Source: Anaeramoeba ignava
Taxonomy: Eukaryota > Metamonada > Anaeramoebidae
Reading direction: 5' to 3'
Length of the DNA stretch: 64,000 nt
Assembly (NCBI GenBank): GCA_028826165.1
Contig: JAPDFW010000092.1
Location: 248,001-312,000 of the forward strand
Shown here: positions 59,576 to 64,000 of the stretch, in pieces
Layout of the letters: every line of letters begins with the position of its first letter
Numbering within the stretch: position 1 is the first letter of the stretch
Translations under genes and position numbers: made by a program
The notes under the pieces: generated by a model
Database searches by the model: none
What the model saw: the letters and a program-made list of their open reading frames with translations, nothing else
Told to the model about the DNA's origin: nothing

Positions 59576-61702
59576 ATGTTATTCATGATAATTCCTCTTG
59601 TAGCATTTGTTTTACCTTCTATTTTAGTATCTGTTCCTGATAGAGATAAAGTAAATTTCAAACAGAATTTAATTTCAAACAGAATTTAATTTCAAACAGA
59701 ATTTAAAAACAAAATTTAATTTAATTTCAAACAAAATTTAAAAACAGAATTTAATTTAATTTCAAACAGAATTTAAAAACAGAATTTAATTTAATTTAAT
59801 TTAATTTAAAAACAAAATTTAATTTAATTTCAAACAATTCAAAACAAAATTTAATTTAATTTAATTTAATTTAAAAACAATTTAAAAACAAAATTTAATT
59901 TAATTTAAAAACAATTTAAAAACAAAATTTAATTTAATTTCAAACAAAATTTAAAACAATTTAAAAACAATTTAAAAACAAAATTTAATTTAATTTCAAA
60001 ACAATTTAAAACAATTTAAAAACAATTTAAAAACAGAATTTAATTTAATTTAATTTAATTTCAAACAGAATTTAATTTAATTTAATTTAATTCCAAACAG
60101 AATTTAATTTAATTTAATTTAAAACAAAATTTAAAACAATTTAAAAACAAAATTTAATTTAATTTAATTTCAAACAAAATTTAAAACAATTTAAAAACAA
60201 TTTAAAAACAGAATTTAATTTAATTTAATTTCAAACAAAATTTAATTTAATTTAATTTAATTTCAAACAGAATTTAAAAACAGAATTTAATTTAATTTAA
60301 TTTCAAACAGAATTTAAAAACAGAATTTAATTTAATTTAATTTAATTTAATTTAAAAACAATTTAAAAACAATTTAAAAACAATTTAAAAACAATTTAAA
60401 AACAATTTCAAACAATTCAAAACAAAATTTAATTTAATTTAATTTAATTTAAAAACAATTTAAAAACAAAATTTAATTTAATTTCAAACAGAATTTAATT
60501 TAATTTAATTTAATTTAATTTAATTTAATTTAAAACAAAATTTAAAAACAAAATTTAATTTAATTTAATTTAATTTAATTTAATTTCAAACAGAATTTAA
60601 TTTAAAACAAAATTTAATTTAATTTAAAAAAAAATTGATTTGTTATCTTTTTAATCATTATTTATTCAATAGGATTGCCCAAAAGATTTATGGATATGGA
60701 TTTTAGTTTGCAATTCTGTTTTTACAGCAATTATTTTATTGGCAGGTTTTACTCAATCCTTTTTTTATGATACTTTTGCTCTTATAATGAGAATTTTAAA
60801 TTTAATTTTAACTCTTTTTTTGTTTGCTTGGGCTATTTTGGGTATTATTTGGGCTCGATCTAATGGTGTTGTATGTTTATCTTCTTCTTCATAATTATAT
60901 TTATTTATATATTAATTTATATATTAATTTATATATTAATTTATATATTTATTTATATAATTATTTATAAATTTAATTATATATTTATTTATATATTTAT
61001 TTATATATTTATTTATATATTTATTTATATATTTATTTATATATTTATTTATATATTTATTTATATATTTATTTATATATTTATTTATATAATTATTTAT
61101 ATAATTATTTATATATTTATTTATATAATTAATTTATATATTTATTTATATATTTATTTATATATTTATTTTATATATTTATTTTATATATTTATTTATA
61201 TAATTATTTATATATTTATTTATATAATTATTTATATATTTATTTATATATTTATTTATATATTTATTTATATAATTATTTATATAATTATTTATATAAT
61301 TATTTATATATTTATTTATATATTTATTTATATATTTATTTATATAATTATTTATATATTTATTTATATAATTATTTATATAATTATTTATATATTTATT
61401 TATATAATTATTTATATATTTATTTATATATTTATTTATATAATTATTTATATAATTATTTATATAATTATTTATATATTTATTTATATATTTATTTATA
61501 AATTTATTTATATATTTATTTATAAATTTATTTATATATTTATTTATATATTTATTTATATATTAAAATTCAAAAATAGAAATCTGAATGTGGAAAATTA
61601 TATTCTGTAACTTTTGGTGACTCTGTTGCTTTGGTTGTATTAATGTCAACCTCTTTAGTTATGGTTATTATTGTTGTTATAATGGTTTTAACTTGCCTTT
61701 AA
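59576..61702 (+). CDS. Small four-TM membrane protein (131 aa, three exons)
   Basis: Predicted exons 59576-59650, 60673-60870 and 61580-61702 are all phase 0: PDRDK|DCPKDLW and WARSNGV|KSECGKLYS, ending in TAA. The product has four hydrophobic helices: LFMIIPLVAFVLPSILVSV; LWIWILVCNSVFTAIILL; LNLILTLFLFAWAILGIIW; and VALVVLMSTSLVMVIIVVIM. A WA-x-G-x-x-W motif and a Cys after TM3 recall TMEM272-like / small four-TM families, but I cannot assign it with confidence. Only 396 of 2127 bp are coding; the two introns (1022 and 709 bp) are repeat arrays. The start ATG could lie slightly upstream, because the frame stays open with Asn/Lys codons. Confidence 0.65.
59651..60630. repeat. TTTAATTTCAAACAGAATTTAAAAACA repeats in intron 1 of the four-TM gene
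   Basis: Mixed short units (TTTAA, TTTCAAACAGAA, TTTAAAAACAA) in higher-order order fill nearly the whole 1022-bp intron. Confidence 0.9.
60890..61565. repeat. 12-bp TATATTTATTTA minisatellite, intron 2 of the four-TM gene
   Basis: About 55 units of TATATTTATTTA and TATAATTATTTA inside the 709-bp intron 60871-61579. The 12-bp period keeps a spurious Tyr-Ile-Phe-Ile frame open. Confidence 0.95.
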
Positions 61703-61939
61703 AACAATAATTTGTAAACGACAACTTAAAATTAAAAAAAGTTCAAATTTTTTTTTTCCAATTTTTTTTTTAAGAAAAGAAAACACAGAAAATAGAAACA
61801 AAATGTTGTGTTTTTTTTTTAACAATTAACAATTAACAAAAAATTATCCAAGTTATGAATATAGATAAAAAAGCAAAATAAAATTTTTTTCATTTTTTTC
61901 TTTTTCATTTTTCTTTTTCTTTTTTTAAAAAACAACAAA

Positions 61940-64000
61940 ATGTTTTTCACTTTTAAATTTACCATTTCAATAATATTTTTACTTCTAATCTTCTTTCCAT
62001 TTAGAGTTCTAACTTGGGATTGGTACAATTACAATTTTGAAACTGATAATCTTGCTGACGAATTCAATATATTCAAACCAAGTAACTCATATCGATGCGG
62101 AACATGTGGAAGATCAAGCAGTTGGGGACTTAAATCAGAATTGGTTGATTCAAATGCGATTGAGAAAGAAATTGACAATCCATTTTCTGAAGTAACATTC
62201 CAATTTGATTTCAATGCGAATTCGGCAGTTATCACTTCATCAAATACTTTAAAGATTTTCCAAATATCAAATGAAAATTGGAACGCAATAGCCGGAATTT
62301 GGATGGTTCAAGGATCAACTGGTGGATATGAACTACGATTTGAATATAGCGTGCCAACAGGATATGAATTGCCTAATGGTTGGCACAGCTTGTCTTTTGT
62401 TATCAAGCATAATGTTTCTGAGACTCTTTATGTTGACGGTTCAAAGGTTCTTGAAAGATCAGCTACTCATGCTGGTCAGAAAATTTATGCTATGCTTTTC
62501 GGAGTGATCCAACTTTGGAATTCAGGCGCAAGTGGATCGTTTTATTATGATAACATCATCGTGAAATTTCCCGATTACTACCAAGTATATGTTGATTGCG
62601 ATTCGGGATCTGATTCCAATGATGGGAGATCTGAAAGTTCACCTTTTAGAACAATTTCTTATGCTTCTCAATTGGTGTCACCAGGTGGTTCAGTCACTGT
62701 TCTTCCCAGTACATGTCGCGAGTCTTTTTGGCCTTTATATTCGGGAAGCAGCGCATCTAATCCGACAGTATATCAAGCCAGAGACGGATCAGAAACAGTG
62801 CACATTCGAGGCTCAGAAACTATTCCACTTGCTCAATGGCATCAAGCAACAGCTGGAGATTTACCAGATGTTAATCCAGCGATTGTTTCGCATATTTACT
62901 ATGCAGATTTGTCTTCATGGACACTCACTGATAATCCACTTTTTGTGATGGATGATCGACAAGATTATGAACATATGAGACTACCAATGGCAAGATATCC
63001 AAATTGGAAAATCAATGTTCCTTGGAAATATGCCGAGCCTTGGGCAACTGCAAATGGAGCGTATCAAGTGGAAAATTGTGATACTTCGCAGGATTCTCAT
63101 TGCGATACTCTTTCCTTTACAACATTGATGGACACAAACACTTTTGGCTCCATTTGTGATCTAACTGGAGCAATTATTCGAATGATCGACGGATATCAAG
63201 GTCATTACTACTACAAAAGAAACATAGTTTCTCACAACACAGGAACAAGCACAATTCAAGTTGATGAGGATTGCAGTCATGATGGAAATCCTGGAATTGG
63301 AAGATTCACAAAATATTATGTTGAAGGAAAACAATGTCTACTTGATGAGCCTGGCGAATGGTGGTTTGACAAGAATGGAACACAAAGAATATATGTCTGG
63401 CCTCCTGATAACCAGACAAGCACTCTTCCACATTTGGAAATCTCGCGGTTTACTGATGGAATTATTCTTAGTGACAAATCTTACATTACAATCAAAGATT
63501 TCACAGTTGAGTTCTTCAACGGCAAAGCATTGACACTTGAGAATTGGACTGGAAGAAAAAGCTCAAACCTTGTCTTTGATAATCTTCATGTCGCCTTTGC
63601 TGATGTTGGTATTCAAGTCGAAGCTTCTTATAGTGGAACAATTCCTGATGGTATTATCACTCAAAATATTTATATCACAAATTCAAAGTTTGAATATCTT
63701 GACAGCAGAGGTGCATACACTTTGGAGTGGTGGGATGGTGCTCCAAGCGCAAGTTCTTATCAAAGAAATCAACTCATCAATGTTTTTTTTGATAACAATG
63801 AATTCTATAATCTTTCCTTCAAATGTAATGAACTTTGCTATGATAACGCAGTTGGAATTTCTTTTGGATATGCAAATTATTTGAGATTTACAAACAATCA
63901 TGTTCATGTTGTTGCTCATAATGGTGTTCAAGTTTCAAGCAGTATTCTAAAGGATAACCAAATTTTAACAGGTCATGTTCTTATTGAGGGAAATGTAATT
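61940..64000 (+). CDS. Secreted LamG-like plus right-handed beta-helix protein (5' part, 687 codons, continues past window)
   Basis: Open from the ATG at 61940 to the window end without an intron. Residues 1-25 are a signal peptide (MFFTFKFTISIIFLLLIFFP). Residues ~30-210 form a LamG/concanavalin-like sandwich (VTFQFDFN, IWMVQGSTGGYELRFEY, GWHSLSFVIKHN, LYVDGSKVLE, FYYDNIIVKF). From ~216, YVDCDSGSDSNDGRSESSPF then RTISYASQLVSPGGSVTVLP is the classic N-cap of secreted pectate-lyase-like beta-helices. LLDEPGEWWFDKNGTQRIYV and many strand-turn repeats with Asn ladders (FTNNHVHVVAHNGVQVSS) follow. It is probably a secreted polysaccharide lyase or hydrolase acting on food or matrix glycans; the catalytic residues are not identifiable here. 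Codons use G/C far more than neighbouring genes, which suggests lateral transfer or strong conservation. Confidence 0.85.
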   Translation, partial: MFFTFKFTISIIFLLLIFFPFRVLTWDWYNYNFETDNLADEFNIFKPSNSYRCGTCGRSSSWGLKSELVDSNAIEKEIDNPFSEVTFQFDFNANSAVITSSNTLKIFQISNENWNAIAGIWMVQGSTGGYELRFEYSVPTGYELPNGWHSLSFVIKHNVSETLYVDGSKVLERSATHAGQKIYAMLFGVIQLWNSGASGSFYYDNIIVKFPDYYQVYVDCDSGSDSNDGRSESSPFRTISYASQLVSPGGSVTVLPSTCRESFWPLYSGSSASNPTVYQARDGSETVHIRGSETIPLAQWHQATAGDLPDVNPAIVSHIYYADLSSWTLTDNPLFVMDDRQDYEHMRLPMARYPNWKINVPWKYAEPWATANGAYQVENCDTSQDSHCDTLSFTTLMDTNTFGSICDLTGAIIRMIDGYQGHYYYKRNIVSHNTGTSTIQVDEDCSHDGNPGIGRFTKYYVEGKQCLLDEPGEWWFDKNGTQRIYVWPPDNQTSTLPHLEISRFTDGIILSDKSYITIKDFTVEFFNGKALTLENWTGRKSSNLVFDNLHVAFADVGIQVEASYSGTIPDGIITQNIYITNSKFEYLDSRGAYTLEWWDGAPSASSYQRNQLINVFFDNNEFYNLSFKCNELCYDNAVGISFGYANYLRFTNNHVHVVAHNGVQVSSSILKDNQILTGHVLIEGNVI

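Noticed and set aside
60873-61610. 245-residue Tyr-Ile-Phe-Ile frame
   Set aside because: A translation of the TATATTTATTTA array inside an intron. The true reading joins the flanking exons in another frame.
62029-63931. Several short frames on both strands over the beta-helix gene
   Set aside because: All are shadows of the single long frame that starts at 61940 and stays open to the window end.

Overview
This is AT-rich nuclear DNA from a unicellular eukaryote. Genes are split by GT-AG spliceosomal introns, and TAA, TAG and TGA all end reading frames, so the code looks standard. Universal eukaryotic genes are present (DDX41, Cactin, AP-3 sigma, an SH3-PX-BAR sorting nexin). They sit beside families typical of amoeboid or anaerobic protists: BTB-TLDc and ankyrin-BTB proteins, cAMP-receptor-like 7TM receptors and RasGAP. 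The mix recalls Anaeramoeba-type metamonads or a similar AT-rich amoeba; this assignment is an inference from memory of such genomes, not a search result.

Layout. 1-6.2 kb: 3' end of a PH-like gene, a decayed BTB fragment, two ~145-bp tandem arrays, a BTB-coiled-coil-TLDc gene (-), and an AP-3 sigma gene (+) whose 5' part is broken up by duplication and repeats. 6.7-16.5 kb: three tandem 7TM receptor paralogs (+) sharing one intron position; that intron is 88 bp in one copy and over 1.2 kb of heptamer repeat in the other two. A 2.4-kb GATATTTA array follows a decayed receptor exon. 16.8-21.5 kb: a DA2/GW2/SIP5-like RING protein (-), a box C/D snoRNA (-) with a guide for large-subunit rRNA, and DDX41 (-) with a 1.4-kb repeat intron. 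21.7-27.7 kb: an eight-exon CH-RasGAP-PH gene (+). 27.9-46.8 kb: five tandem MFS transporter paralogs (-), two intact and three disrupted, with Cactin (-) between the second and third. 47.2-59.3 kb: sorting nexin, a HEAT-like protein and two tandem ankyrin-BTB genes, all (-). 59.6-61.7 kb: a small four-TM protein (+) whose two introns are repeat arrays. 61.9-64 kb: the 5' part of a secreted LamG-like/beta-helix protein (+), with less AT-biased codons, running off the window.

The unifying pattern is that almost every long minisatellite lies inside a spliceosomal intron, and each intron has its own repeat motif. Paralogs at the same intron position differ up to about 20-fold in intron length. 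Joining exons across these arrays gave intact, phase-consistent proteins for DDX41 (587 aa), CH-RasGAP-PH (1240 aa), SNX (545 aa), RING (231 aa), two receptors (347 and 346 aa), two MFS proteins (577 and 604 aa) and the four-TM protein (131 aa). All splice sites are my predictions from sequence; no transcripts were available.
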